A DNA stretch of 64,000 bases from Rhizobium rhizoryzae (lineage in GTDB: Bacteria; Pseudomonadota; Alphaproteobacteria; Rhizobiales; Rhizobiaceae), in NCBI RefSeq assembly GCF_011046895.1, contig NZ_CP049250.1, positions 1,221,501-1,285,500 of the forward strand. The letters are read 5' to 3'. Shown piece after piece: positions 17,443 to 28,133 of this stretch. The position numbers and the translations under genes were made by a program. The notes below the pieces were generated by a model. That model did no database searches. It was not told where the DNA came from and saw nothing but the letters and a program-made list of their open reading frames with translations. The first letter of the stretch is position 1. Every line of letters begins with the position of its first letter.

Positions 17443-18243
17443 ATGAGCTTTTCCGTCACCACCTGGAACATCAATTCGGTACGCCTGCGGCTGCCGATCG
17501 TCGAGCAGTTCATCGTGCGCGAAAAGCCGGATATTCTCTGCCTGCAGGAAATCAAGTGCCGCGCGGAGGAGTTCCCGCTCGAACCGCTGCAGAAGATGGG
17601 CTACGAGCACATCATCCTGCACGGCCAGAAGGGCTATCACGGCGTTGCCATTCTTTCAAAAGTGCCGCTGAGCGAAGATCATCGTCAGGATTACTGCGGC
17701 GTAGGCGATGCGCGCCACATCTCGGCGATCTTCGAGCGCGGCTCGCGCCGCATCCGTATCCATAACTTCTATGTACCCGCTGGCGGCGACGAGCCGGACC
17801 GCAGCATCAACCCGAAATTCGGCCACAAGCTGGATTTCGTCGAAGAGATGAAGGCGCTGAAGGCCTCATCCCCCGGCGTTTCCTCCATCCTCGTCGGCGA
17901 TCTCAACATCGCGCCGCTGGAGCATGATGTCTGGTCGCACAAGCAGATGCTGAAGATCGTAAGCCATACGCCGGTCGAGACGGAAGGCCTGACGCAAGTG
18001 ATGGAAAAGGGCGGCTGGCTGGATCTTATGCGTCAGCATGTTCCGGCATCCGAAAAGCTCTACACCTGGTGGAGCTACCGCGCCAAGGATTGGGAAGCAG
18101 CAGACCGCGGCCGCAGGCTGGACCACATCTGGTCTTCTCCCGATCTCGGCCCCTTCCTTGACAAGATAGAAGTGCTGAAAGAGGCCCGCGGCTGGAACCG
18201 CCCCTCAGACCATGTTCCTGTGACTGCAACGTTCAAGTTTTGA
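17443..18243 (+). CDS. xthA: Exodeoxyribonuclease III (AP endonuclease)
   Basis: 266 residues of the Mg-dependent ExoIII/APE1 family. Seen: TTWNINSVRLRLPIVEQFI, DILCLQEIKC with the metal-binding Glu, GYHGVAILSK, FYVPAGGDEPD, the LVGDLNIAP active-site loop and the C-terminal YTWWSYR...GRRLDHIW and PSDHVPVTATF with the catalytic Asp-His. It cuts at abasic sites in base-excision repair. The start directly follows the lolA terminator; the ribosome-binding site is weak (GAGG within the terminator stem). Confidence 0.95.
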   Translation: MSFSVTTWNINSVRLRLPIVEQFIVREKPDILCLQEIKCRAEEFPLEPLQKMGYEHIILHGQKGYHGVAILSKVPLSEDHRQDYCGVGDARHISAIFERGSRRIRIHNFYVPAGGDEPDRSINPKFGHKLDFVEEMKALKASSPGVSSILVGDLNIAPLEHDVWSHKQMLKIVSHTPVETEGLTQVMEKGGWLDLMRQHVPASEKLYTWWSYRAKDWEAADRGRRLDHIWSSPDLGPFLDKIEVLKEARGWNRPSDHVPVTATFKF

Positions 18244-18320
18244 GTGATCGCGCAAGTATCGGGTGTCGAAGCCTTCGGTGAGTTTCTATTCAGATCTCTC
18301 TCATCCAAAGGGAGATCACA

Positions 18321-19070
18321 ATGGGAATACTCGAAGGCAAGACCGCGATCATCACAGGCGCTTCATCGGGCATCGGGCGGGCTGCCGCACAGCTCTTTTC
18401 ACAGCAAGGCGCGGCTCTGGTTCTCAATGCCCGCGGGCATGACGCGCTTGAGCAAGTAGGGCAGCTTATCGAAAGCCAGGGCGGCAGGGTCTGCCTTGTC
18501 GCAGGCGACGTCGTTTCCGAGGCTGTGCAACATCAACTGGTTTCCGCTGCCATGGAAATGTTCGGCGGTCTCGATATCGCTTTGAACAATGCCGGAACGA
18601 CAGGCAGTTTGAAGCCTCTGGCGGAAATCCCCGTTAATGACTGGCAACAGACCCTCGCCACCAACCTGACTGCGGCGTTTCTCGGCAGTCGAAGCCAGAT
18701 CCCGGCCATGTTGGCGCGTGGCGGCGGCTCCATCATATTTACGTCCAGCTTCGTCGGCACCAGCGTCGGTCTGCCGGGCATGGCGGCTTATGGCGCGGCG
18801 AAGGCCGGGCTCATGGGCTTGGTCAAGGGCATTACCGCAGACTATGGCAGCCAGAATATTCGCGCCAATGCCCTTATGCCTGGAGGTGTCGATACTGGCA
18901 TGGCAGGTGACGAGGATCAGAAAAAGTGGGCTGCCGGGCTGCATGCCATGAAGCGCATTGCGAGACCGGATGAAATCGCACAGGCTGCACTCTTTCTGGC
19001 GAGCTCTGCCTCCAGCTTCGTAACCGGATCCGCCCTGTTTGCGGATGGAGGAAATTCAGCCGTCAAGTAA
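18321..19070 (+). CDS. Short-chain dehydrogenase/reductase, substrate unknown
   Basis: 249 residues of the classical SDR family. Cofactor motif TGASSGIGRAAAQLF, NNAG at LDIALNNAGTTG, catalytic Ser in IIFTSSFVGTS, and Y-x-x-x-K as YGAAKAG; the C-terminal ASSASSFVTGSALFADGG is typical. An NAD(P)-dependent oxidoreductase; the substrate cannot be told. Good site AAAGGGAGATCACA before the ATG. Its last 8 bases overlap the end of the convergent cyclic-nucleotide-binding gene. Confidence 0.93.
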   Translation: MGILEGKTAIITGASSGIGRAAAQLFSQQGAALVLNARGHDALEQVGQLIESQGGRVCLVAGDVVSEAVQHQLVSAAMEMFGGLDIALNNAGTTGSLKPLAEIPVNDWQQTLATNLTAAFLGSRSQIPAMLARGGGSIIFTSSFVGTSVGLPGMAAYGAAKAGLMGLVKGITADYGSQNIRANALMPGGVDTGMAGDEDQKKWAAGLHAMKRIARPDEIAQAALFLASSASSFVTGSALFADGGNSAVK

Positions 19071-19518
19071 ACCGCCCGGCCATGCGGGTCGCTGCCAGCG
19101 CCAGTTCGACAATATTCTGGCGAATGCGCGATTCCAGCAGGCTGGCCACTTGCGGATATTCTTCCAGCAGCCGGTGGAACAGCGTGCGGGGAATGCGCAC
19201 CACCTCGCCCTCGTCGGAAGCGATGGCCGTGAACTTGCGCTCCACCATGGTCACAAGCGCAAGTTCTGAGAGAAGTGTTCCGGGACCGGCGCGATCCCGG
19301 AATTCAAGTTCGCCCGCTCGGTTTTCAACGTAGAGGTCGAAATGGCCGCGGGAGACGACGAAGGCGCATTCCGCTGGCGAATGTTCGCGAAACAGCGCCT
19401 GGCCTTTCTGAATGTTTCTACGCTCTGCACCGAAGGCGATCAGCCGCAGCTGATCGCTGTCCAGCCCCTGGAAAAGTGGCACCTGGGCCAGAAGCTGGAT
19501 ATCGTCGCTGAGCGCCAT
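19063..19518 (-). CDS. Cyclic-nucleotide-binding domain protein without DNA-binding domain
   Basis: 151 residues that make one cyclic-nucleotide-binding (Crp-like) domain: LLAQVPLFQGLDSDQLRLIA, GQALFREHSPAECAFVVSRG and PGTLLSELALVTMVERKFTA, the phosphate-cassette region. There is no helix-turn-helix after it, so it is not a Crp regulator; it may be a free sensory or adaptor protein. It lies 12 bp after the response regulator gene on the same strand, so the two are probably an operon and may work together. The 3' ends of this gene and the SDR gene overlap by 8 bp. Confidence 0.9.
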   Translation of the reverse strand: MALSDDIQLLAQVPLFQGLDSDQLRLIAFGAERRNIQKGQALFREHSPAECAFVVSRGHFDLYVENRAGELEFRDRAGPGTLLSELALVTMVERKFTAIASDEGEVVRIPRTLFHRLLEEYPQVASLLESRIRQNIVELALAATRMAGRFT

Positions 19519-19530
19519 TTCAATTCACCT

Positions 19531-20214
19531 TCAGGGCACGATCTTGTAGCCGCCGTTCTCTGTCACGAGAATTTCGGCATTGGAAGGATCGCGTTCGATT
19601 TTCTGGCGAAGACGATAGACGTGGGTTTCAAGCGTGTGCGTCGTGACACCGGAATTGTAGCCCCAGACTTCTTCGAGAAGAATATCGCGCGTCACGACCT
19701 TCTGGCCTGCGCGGTAGAGGTAGCGGATGATCGCCGATTCCTTTTCCGTCAGGCGGATCTTCTTGCCGTCATCGGTGGTCAGAAGTTTCTGGCTCGGCTT
19801 GAAGACGTAAGGACCGACGGTGAAGGTGGCGTCTTCGCTCTGTTCATACTGGCGAAGCTGTGCGCGCATGCGGGCCAGAAGCACGGCGAAGCGGAACGGC
19901 TTGGTGACATAGTCATTGGCGCCCGCTTCCAATCCCAGGATGGTATCGGAATCCGTATCATGGCCGGTCAGCATGATGATCGGCGCCTTGAAGCCGCCCT
20001 TGCGCATCAGCTTCACGGCTTCGCGACCATCCATGTCGGGAAGGCCGACATCCATGATCAGAAGATCGACCTGGGCTGCCTTGGCGGTTGCCATGGCCTT
20101 TGTTGCCGTGGCTTCCTGCAGGAGGCTGAATTCCTCGTACAGTGAAAGTTGCTCGACCAGCGTTTCACGCAGATCGTTGTCATCATCCACCAGCAGTACA
20201 GTCCGCGCTGCCAT
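19531..20214 (-). CDS. OmpR/PhoB family response regulator
   Basis: 227 residues. Receiver domain (about 1-120): VLLVDDDNDLRETLVEQL with the acidic pocket, phospho-acceptor Asp in LLIMDVGLPDMDG, the Thr of PIIMLTGHD, and the Lys of DYVTKPF. The effector domain (about 130-225) is an OmpR winged helix with LTEKESAIIRYLYRAGQKVV, ILLEEVWGYNSGVTTHTLET and VYRLRQKIERD. No histidine kinase gene is adjacent, so it is an orphan here. Co-transcribed with the cyclic-nucleotide-binding gene. Confidence 0.93.
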   Translation of the reverse strand: MAARTVLLVDDDNDLRETLVEQLSLYEEFSLLQEATATKAMATAKAAQVDLLIMDVGLPDMDGREAVKLMRKGGFKAPIIMLTGHDTDSDTILGLEAGANDYVTKPFRFAVLLARMRAQLRQYEQSEDATFTVGPYVFKPSQKLLTTDDGKKIRLTEKESAIIRYLYRAGQKVVTRDILLEEVWGYNSGVTTHTLETHVYRLRQKIERDPSNAEILVTENGGYKIVP

Positions 20215-20332
20215 CGATATCTACGCCTTCCTTGGTTTGATCGCCGAAGAAATTCGGCAGGCTTCGATTCATCTTCCATCATGCTATGATTCCGACTGAA
20301 ATCATATCCAAAGCAATTCTGTGTGAGAGAAA

Positions 20333-20875
20333 ATGGGTGGGAAAAAGGCCAACCGCAAGGGCGCCATCATCACGGTACATCACAGCCCCGTCAGTCGCTC
20401 CCGCGCCATGGTGTCATTCGGCAATGTGACGGTGCCTGCGGCCATCGGAAGGTCCGGTCGCACGAGCCGCAAACGGGAGGGCGATGGGGCAACGCCCATA
20501 GCCGAGATGCAGGTACTTTATGGGTTCCTGCGGGGAGATCGGCTGAAGGGTTTGAGGACTGCGCTGCCTATGCGACGCATCGCAAAATCCATGTTGTGGT
20601 GCGATGAGCCACGTCACCCCAGCTACAATCGGCTCGTCAGGGCGCCTTTCAAACCCAGTCACGAAGAGATGAGCCGCAAGGACGGGTTGTACGATATCTG
20701 TCTGGTGCTTGACTGGAACATCCGGTCGCGGGCCCGTTACCGGGGTTCGGCTATCTTCTTCCACCTTATTCGACCGGGCTACGAGCCGACGGCTGGCTGC
20801 ATCGCAGTGTCCTTGAAAGACATGCAGCGACTTCTGCCACATATCGTTAAGGGGACGAGGGTGCGGGTTTTATAG
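20333..20875 (+). CDS. L,D-transpeptidase (YkuD domain) protein
   Basis: 180 residues. The YkuD catalytic pattern is visible: HHSPVSRSRAMVSFGNVTVP, GRTSRKREGDGATPIAEMQV, and towards the end the active-site block IFFHLIRPGYEPTAGCIAVS, where the His and the Cys of A-G-C-I-A-V-S are the catalytic pair. L,D-transpeptidases make 3-3 peptidoglycan cross-links or attach proteins to peptidoglycan, which is common in Rhizobiales with polar growth. No signal peptide is evident at this start, so the true start or the export route is uncertain. Confidence 0.85.
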   Translation: MGGKKANRKGAIITVHHSPVSRSRAMVSFGNVTVPAAIGRSGRTSRKREGDGATPIAEMQVLYGFLRGDRLKGLRTALPMRRIAKSMLWCDEPRHPSYNRLVRAPFKPSHEEMSRKDGLYDICLVLDWNIRSRARYRGSAIFFHLIRPGYEPTAGCIAVSLKDMQRLLPHIVKGTRVRVL

Positions 20876-20903
20876 AAACCTTGAGGGAGGAGGTCTGGGG
20901 AAA

Positions 20904-20921
20904 CTGTCGCATCCCTGAAAC
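20904..20921 (+). promoter_or_regulatory. Candidate Pho box upstream of phoX
   Basis: Two 7-base direct repeats with 11-base period, CTGTCGC-ATCC-CTGAAAC, resembling the rhizobial Pho box (CTGTCAT repeated every 11 bases). It lies 55 bp before phoX, a gene known in other bacteria to respond to phosphate. The second half is a weak match. Confidence 0.45.
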
Positions 20922-20975
20922 ATGACATGCCTAGATTGGAACACCTCTAAAAGAGAACAATCAGGAGACGGTTCG

Positions 20976-22970
20976 ATGAACGAACATGTGACGCAAAACC
21001 CCTTTCCGACCTCGCTTCTGGAAGAGGCCGATGGCGAAGGCCACAATGCCAGCGACAACGCCACGATGGGTGAAATCATCTCGAAGCGGTTTTCGCGCCG
21101 CAACTTCCTGCAGGGATCGCTTGCTGTTTCTGCCATCGCCGCAACCGTCAGCCCTGTTGCGCTGATGAGCGCCGATGAGGCGCGGGCGGCAGGCAAAGCC
21201 GGTTCTGCTTTCAATTTCAACGAGATCGAGGCTGGCGTCGACGCCAAGCATCACGTGGCGGAAGGCTATAATGCAGATGTGCTGCTGCGCTGGGGCGATG
21301 CGGTTCTGCCGGGCGCGCCGAGCTTTGACCCCTTGAAGCAGTCGGCAGAGGCGCAGGCCAAGCAGTTCGGCTACAACAATGATTATGTCGGCTTCATTCC
21401 GCTCAAAGGCTCCTCCACCCATGGTCTGCTGGTGGTGAACCATGAATACACCAATCCGCATCTGATGTTTCCGGGCCTCGTGAAGATCGTCGACGGCAAG
21501 GTTAGCCAAAACAAGCTTTCAAAGGAGCAGGTGGATGTGGAGATGGCGGCTCATGGCGGCACCATCGTTGAAATTCGCAAGGAGAGCGGGAAGTGGCAGG
21601 TCGTTGCCGATGGCAAGCTGAACCGCCGCATCACTTCCAATACGCCTATGCAGATCACCGGCCCGGCTGCGGGTCATGACCGCCTGAAGACTGCTGCCGA
21701 TCCGACTGGCACACGAGTGTTCGGCACGCTGAACAACTGTGCGGGCGGTGTAACCCCGTGGGGCACCTACATCATGGCGGAAGAAAACTTCCATGGCTAT
21801 TTCCAGGGCAAACTACCAGAAGGCCACGCGGAAGCCGCCAACTACAAGCGCTATGGCGTGCCGGAAGGCTCCTACGAATGGGGCAATTTCTACGATCGTT
21901 TCGATCTTTCCAAGGAGCCGAACGAGCCGAACCGCTTCGGCTGGATCGTGGAAGTGGATGCCATGGACCCCACCTCCACGCCCAAGAAGCGCACGGCTCT
22001 CGGCCGCTTCAAGCATGAGGGTGCGGAAAGCATCGTGGCGAAAAGCGGCAAGGTCGTCTTCTATCTCGGTGATGATGAGCGCTTCGACTATGTCTACAAA
22101 TTCGTCACCGATGGCACTTTCAACCCGAACGACCGCAAGGCCAATATGGACCTGCTCGACAAGGGCACGCTCTATGTCGCCAAGTTCGGCGAAGACGGCT
22201 CCATGCAGTGGCTGCCGCTCGTGCACGGCCAAGGTCCGCTGACGGAAGCAAACGGCTTCAAGTCCCAGGCCGATGTGCTGATCGAAACCCGCAAGGCGGG
22301 CGATCTTTTGGGGGCCACCAAGATGGACCGTCCGGAAGACATCCAGCCGAACGGTGTGAACGGCAAGGTCTACGTCATGTTGACCAACAATACCAAGCGC
22401 AAGGCCGATCAGGTCAACGCCGCCAATCCGCGCGCGGAAAACGCCTTCGGCCACATCATCGAGATCACCGAAAAGGATGGCGATTTCGCAGCGACTGCTG
22501 GCAAATGGGAAGTTCTGCTGAAGTGTGGTGATCCTTCCGTGGCCGCCGTTGGAGCCACCTTCTCGACGGAAACTACGAAGAACGGCTGGTTCGGCATGCC
22601 GGATAACTGTGCGGTGGATAGCGCAGGTCGCCTGTGGGTTGCGACCGATGGCAACAGCCCGAAGGGCACCGGCCGGACCGATGGTCTGTGGGCCGTCGAT
22701 ACGGAAGGTTCAGCCCGCGCCACCTCCAAGCTGTTCTTCCGCGTGCCTGTCGGTGCGGAAATGTGCGGCCCGCTGTTTACGCCCGATGATGAGACGGCTT
22801 TCGTTGCCGTGCAGCATCCGGGCGATGGCGGTGAGGATTGGGCAGGCCATGGCCGTCCGTCCTATTACGAGGATCTCTCCACCCGCTGGCCGGATTTCAA
22901 GCCGGATATGCCGACTCGTCCGGCGGTTGTCGCCATCACCAAGATCGGCGGCGGCAAGATCGCTGTATAA
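20976..22970 (+). CDS. phoX: PhoX family alkaline phosphatase (Tat-exported)
   Basis: 664 residues, in the PhoX (DUF839) family: calcium- and iron-dependent phosphatases that release phosphate from organic monoesters in the periplasm. The N-terminus carries a twin-arginine signal (SRRNFLQGSLAVSAIAATVS, about residues 42-61) after a long n-region. Also seen: VGFIPLKGSSTHGLLVVNHE, LNNCAGGVTPWGTYIMAEEN, FGWIVEVDAMDPTSTPKKRT, GRFKHEGAESIV, VVFYLGDDERFDYVYKFV and FFRVPVGAEMCGPLFTPDDE. The start is the ATG after CAGGAGACGGTTCG; a longer in-frame start at 20922 lies within the promoter region. A hairpin terminator follows. Confidence 0.92.
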   Translation: MNEHVTQNPFPTSLLEEADGEGHNASDNATMGEIISKRFSRRNFLQGSLAVSAIAATVSPVALMSADEARAAGKAGSAFNFNEIEAGVDAKHHVAEGYNADVLLRWGDAVLPGAPSFDPLKQSAEAQAKQFGYNNDYVGFIPLKGSSTHGLLVVNHEYTNPHLMFPGLVKIVDGKVSQNKLSKEQVDVEMAAHGGTIVEIRKESGKWQVVADGKLNRRITSNTPMQITGPAAGHDRLKTAADPTGTRVFGTLNNCAGGVTPWGTYIMAEENFHGYFQGKLPEGHAEAANYKRYGVPEGSYEWGNFYDRFDLSKEPNEPNRFGWIVEVDAMDPTSTPKKRTALGRFKHEGAESIVAKSGKVVFYLGDDERFDYVYKFVTDGTFNPNDRKANMDLLDKGTLYVAKFGEDGSMQWLPLVHGQGPLTEANGFKSQADVLIETRKAGDLLGATKMDRPEDIQPNGVNGKVYVMLTNNTKRKADQVNAANPRAENAFGHIIEITEKDGDFAATAGKWEVLLKCGDPSVAAVGATFSTETTKNGWFGMPDNCAVDSAGRLWVATDGNSPKGTGRTDGLWAVDTEGSARATSKLFFRVPVGAEMCGPLFTPDDETAFVAVQHPGDGGEDWAGHGRPSYYEDLSTRWPDFKPDMPTRPAVVAITKIGGGKIAV

Positions 22971-22985
22971 TCCCTATGCCTCAAG

Positions 22986-23017
22986 GCTCCGCGCTCGTTT
23001 GAGTGCGGAGCTTTCTT
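22986..23017 (+). terminator. Intrinsic terminator of phoX
   Basis: GCTCCGCGCTC-GTTT-GAGTGCGGAGC (22986-22996 and 23001-23011, one G-U pair) followed by TTTCTT, 15 bases after the phoX stop. Confidence 0.75.
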
Positions 23018-23032
23018 ACCCTTGTTCCAAGC

Positions 23033-23080
23033 AATCCCGGACGCAAAACCGGTTCCCACTTTTGCTGGGAATTTCTTTAT
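23033..23080. repeat. Rhizobial palindromic repeat, copy A
   Basis: Contains CGGACGCAAAACCGGTTCCC then ACTTTTGCTGGGAATTTCTTTA, with AATCCC/GGGAATT outer arms and GCAAAA/TTTTGC inner arms. It is a variant of copies B (35604-35655) and C (43230-43279). It lies between convergent genes phoX and the EamA gene, and its last TTA is the complement of the EamA stop codon. Confidence 0.8.
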
Positions 23081-23910
23081 CTTCCAATCGCAATCGCCCC
23101 AGCCGCCACGATCAGGCAGGCGATAATGCGCTTGGGCGTGAGTGTTTCACCCAGAAATAGCCGCCCGATGATCATGGCGAAGACAACGCTTGTCTCGCGA
23201 ATGGCGGTGATCGGCCCGGCCGGTCCCATCGAGTAGGCGATGATAACGACACCATAGGCGATCAGTACGAAAATGCCCGCCAGCAGCGCCTTGCGGCATT
23301 CGCGGTCGGAAAGGTTCATGGTGAACTTCCCGCGCATGGCTATGTAGGCCACGATCAGCAACACGCCGTAAGTAAACAGCACCCATGCCGCATAGGCCTT
23401 CGGATCAGCAAAATGTTTAACACCGGTCGAATCGACGGTGGCATAGGTTGCGATGATCACGCCGGTCAAAAGTGCCCAGAGGATGGAGGAAGTTGGTGCC
23501 CGGTGCCGCCCGATGGACAGGCTCATGATGCCGATGGCCACCAGTGACACGCCGATAAGCTGGCTGAAGCTCAGCATCTGACCCGTCAGGAAAAAAGTTC
23601 CAAGTGAGACCAGCAGCGGCACCGAGCCGCGCACGATGGGGTAGACCTGTCCGAGATCGCCCAGCCGATAGGCGAAAACGAGGAACACGCTATAGGCCAC
23701 CTGTAGCAGCGATGAGGTGAGGATGAAGCCGAAGCCTGTCAGACTTGGCAGCGGAAAATAGAAGAGGATGAGCGGCAGCGTCGCGGCGATGCCGGTCACA
23801 CCCATAACGGTGATGGACCATAGCCGGTCAGCACCGGAACGCAGGAACGCGTTCCAGCTGGCATGCATGACGGCTGCCGTCAGTGCCAGAGCTATGACGG
23901 CGGGGCTCAT
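23077..23910 (-). CDS. EamA/DMT family transporter
   Basis: 277 residues with ten predicted membrane spans in two repeats. Typical parts are ALTAAVMHASWNAFLRSGAD at the start, LGQVYPIVRGSVPLLVSLGT in the first half, and AYSMGPAGPITAIRETSVVF with RLFLGETLTPKRIIACLIVA at the end. A drug/metabolite carrier of unknown substrate. The ATG at 23910 begins the first span; the longer frame to 23982 adds only a polar leader. It follows thiG on the same strand after 123 bp, where thiE would be expected in many relatives, so a link with thiamine or its precursors is possible but unproven. Confidence 0.88.
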   Translation of the reverse strand: MSPAVIALALTAAVMHASWNAFLRSGADRLWSITVMGVTGIAATLPLILFYFPLPSLTGFGFILTSSLLQVAYSVFLVFAYRLGDLGQVYPIVRGSVPLLVSLGTFFLTGQMLSFSQLIGVSLVAIGIMSLSIGRHRAPTSSILWALLTGVIIATYATVDSTGVKHFADPKAYAAWVLFTYGVLLIVAYIAMRGKFTMNLSDRECRKALLAGIFVLIAYGVVIIAYSMGPAGPITAIRETSVVFAMIIGRLFLGETLTPKRIIACLIVAAGAIAIGR

Positions 23911-24033
23911 GCGAAAGCCACGGAAAATGATGGGTAGCTTGGAATTGCGGGCATCGGGGAACCAGTGATTTCCCCCCAACACTGTGACCGCAGTCCATTT
24001 ATGTCAATCGTATGACAGTACCTTTCCAGTCCC

Positions 24034-24810
24034 TCACGCAAACACACCCTTGCCAATCAATGGCGTGGAAGGCACAGCCATGTCTCGGGGCTCCAGAAGG
24101 CCTGCATCATGGCCAAGTTTTCCCGCCTCTATTGCCAATGCGAAGGCTCTTGCCATCGTGGCGGGATCGCCTGCCCCGGAGACGGCTGTGTTCAGAAGAA
24201 CTGCATCGTAGCCCAGTTCCATCATGGTCGTTGCATGCGATGGACGCCCCATACCAGCATCGACGATCAGCGGAACCTCGGGAAACTCGGCGCGCATGGA
24301 CCGAAGTGCCGGGATGTTCTGCGGCCCCATGGCGCTGCCGATGGGCGCGCACCAGGGCATCAGCACTTGGCAGCCCGCCCGCAGTAATCGTTCTCCCACC
24401 ACCAGATCGTCAGTCGTGTAGGGAAACACTTCGAAACCATCGTCGCTCAGAATCTTTGCTGCTTCCACCAGCTGAAAAACATCCGGCTGCAGCGTATCCT
24501 GATGGCCGATCAGTTCCAGCTTGATCCAATTGGTGCGAAACAGATCGCGTGCCATCTTTGCCGTCAGAACCGCTTCTGAAACCGTATGGCATCCCGCCGT
24601 ATTGGGCAGCACATGCACGCCGAGTTCGCGAATGAGCTCGAAGAATGCGCCGCCGGTTCGGCCGCCTGCTGTCTCTCTTCTGAGCGAAACTGTTACGATC
24701 TCCGTACCGGATTGGCGCACCGCAGCCGACAGATCCTGCGGGGAGGGGTAGCGTGCGGTGCCAAGCAGCAGGCGCGAACAGACCGTTGTTCCATAGAGCG
24801 TTAATGCCAT
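24034..24810 (-). CDS. thiG: Thiazole synthase
   Basis: 258 residues. Builds the thiazole phosphate ring of thiamine from 1-deoxyxylulose 5-phosphate, ThiS thiocarboxylate and dehydroglycine. Seen: [20 protein letters not shown], the Schiff-base Lys in [66 protein letters not shown] and [12 protein letters not shown]. The gene starts 2 bp after the stop of thiS; fourth gene of thiCOSG behind a TPP riboswitch. Confidence 0.97.
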   Translation of the reverse strand: MALTLYGTTVCSRLLLGTARYPSPQDLSAAVRQSGTEIVTVSLRRETAGGRTGGAFFELIRELGVHVLPNTAGCHTVSEAVLTAKMARDLFRTNWIKLELIGHQDTLQPDVFQLVEAAKILSDDGFEVFPYTTDDLVVGERLLRAGCQVLMPWCAPIGSAMGPQNIPALRSMRAEFPEVPLIVDAGMGRPSHATTMMELGYDAVLLNTAVSGAGDPATMARAFALAIEAGKLGHDAGLLEPRDMAVPSTPLIGKGVFA

Positions 24811-24812
24811 CG

Positions 24813-25010
24813 TTAGCCTCCCTGTCGAGGTGAGAGAATTTCGATCCGGTCATCCGGTTTCAGTTCCAAGGTCTCGCGCTCTTCGCGATGGATAAGTTCT
24901 GCATTCACGGCCGTTGCCAGCCACTCGCCTTCGTATTCCAGTTCCTGCAACAGGTCTGCGAGGTTTGTGGAGCCAATCACGAAAGTCTCGCCATTCACGA
25001 TCACCCTCAT
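24813..25010 (-). CDS. thiS: Sulfur carrier protein ThiS
   Basis: 65 residues of ubiquitin fold ending in the required Gly-Gly (ILSPRQGG), which becomes a thiocarboxylate that donates sulfur to ThiG. Seen also: [20 protein letters not shown] and [20 protein letters not shown]. It overlaps the thiO stop by 4 bases and abuts thiG, so the three are translationally coupled. Confidence 0.95.
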   Translation of the reverse strand: MRVIVNGETFVIGSTNLADLLQELEYEGEWLATAVNAELIHREERETLELKPDDRIEILSPRQGG

Positions 25011-25984
25011 GCGGCCCCCTTCCGCCGGTCGCGTTGCATCATGTCCGCTGCCTGTCTGGCCAGTGCCGGTGCCAGAAGAAAGCCGTGACGATAAAGCCCG
25101 GCTATGGCGATGCCGTCTTTGGTTTTTACAATGCGTGGCGTGTTGTCGATAAAGGCAGGACGCACGCCGGCACCCGTTTCCAGAATGCGGGCCTCGCCAA
25201 AGGCAGGATGCAATGCGTAGGCGGTATTCAGAAGCTCCATGGTAGATCGAACCGAAGCTTGCCCTGCGTCATTGCTTTCGATCATGGTTGCACCCAGCAT
25301 CACCTGACCCTCGCCGCGCGGGACGAGATAGACGGGATGGCGCGGATGCAAGACACGGATGGTGCGCGTCAACTGGATTTCCTGTGTCTCCAGCATCAAC
25401 ATTTCTCCGCGTACGCCGCGCAGCCCCTTGATGTTGCCGATGGCAGATGGACCTGTGCAATCCACAATCTTCGAGAAGCGACGCAAGGGGGATGTCATTG
25501 GCTGGCCAAAGGAAAGCGTCACCCCTGCGTTCACCAGCTTTTCTTCCAGTGCGAGAAGGGCTTTCCGCGGATCCAGGTGCGCCTCTCCGGCAAAATAGAG
25601 TGCTCGGGTGAAGCGTCCTGCCAGAGCCGGTTCGAGCGCTGCAATGCACTTTTCATCCAGCCATTGATAGCCATGGGTGCGCTTGGCAAACCTTTCGAGT
25701 TCTGCGCGGTCGCGGTTCAGTGCCAGCACGAGCGTGCCCCGCCGATGGACCATGCCGGGCAGTGCCTGCTCCCACCAGTCGGCGGCAGATAATCCGAGAT
25801 CGAAGACGGTCTCGTTTGCTGCTTCGCGTTCGCACCAGGGGGCAAGCATGCCGCCCGCATAGTGAGATGCGCCCAAACCGGCCCGTGGCGCCGAATCGTT
25901 CAGAACCACGTTCAGGCCGCGGCGGCGCAGTTCATAGGCAAGTACGAGACCGGCAACGCCGGCCCCCTTGATCAGAATTGTCAT
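25007..25984 (-). CDS. thiO: Glycine oxidase ThiO
   Basis: 325 residues. FAD-dependent amine oxidase that turns glycine into dehydroglycine for ThiG. N-terminal FAD motif IKGAGVAGLVLAYELRRRGL, then GASHYAGGMLAPWCEREAAN (the typical G-x-A-G-M-L-x-P), and C-terminal GVRPAFIDNTPRI and IAIAGLYRHGFLLAPALARQ. It starts 15 bp after thiC and overlaps thiS by 4 bases. Confidence 0.95.
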   Translation of the reverse strand: MTILIKGAGVAGLVLAYELRRRGLNVVLNDSAPRAGLGASHYAGGMLAPWCEREAANETVFDLGLSAADWWEQALPGMVHRRGTLVLALNRDRAELERFAKRTHGYQWLDEKCIAALEPALAGRFTRALYFAGEAHLDPRKALLALEEKLVNAGVTLSFGQPMTSPLRRFSKIVDCTGPSAIGNIKGLRGVRGEMLMLETQEIQLTRTIRVLHPRHPVYLVPRGEGQVMLGATMIESNDAGQASVRSTMELLNTAYALHPAFGEARILETGAGVRPAFIDNTPRIVKTKDGIAIAGLYRHGFLLAPALARQAADMMQRDRRKGAA

Positions 25985-25999
25985 GGTCCGAACTGGTCC

Positions 26000-28025
<2,026 letters not shown>

Positions 28026-28033
28026 TGCGCAGG

Positions 28034-28062
28034 ATTCTGAAGCCAAGCACGGCAAGAGTCAA
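28034..28062 (-). promoter_or_regulatory. Promoter of thiCOSG
   Basis: Minus strand TTGACT, 17-base spacer, CAGAAT (complements at 28057-28062 and 28034-28039). The predicted start of transcription falls right at the first base pairs of the TPP riboswitch. Confidence 0.7.
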
Positions 28063-28133
28063 CGATGCATCTTTCGCGATCATAAAATTTTTACATCGCT
28101 TAAAGATTGAAATATTCTAACATATGTAGGGTC

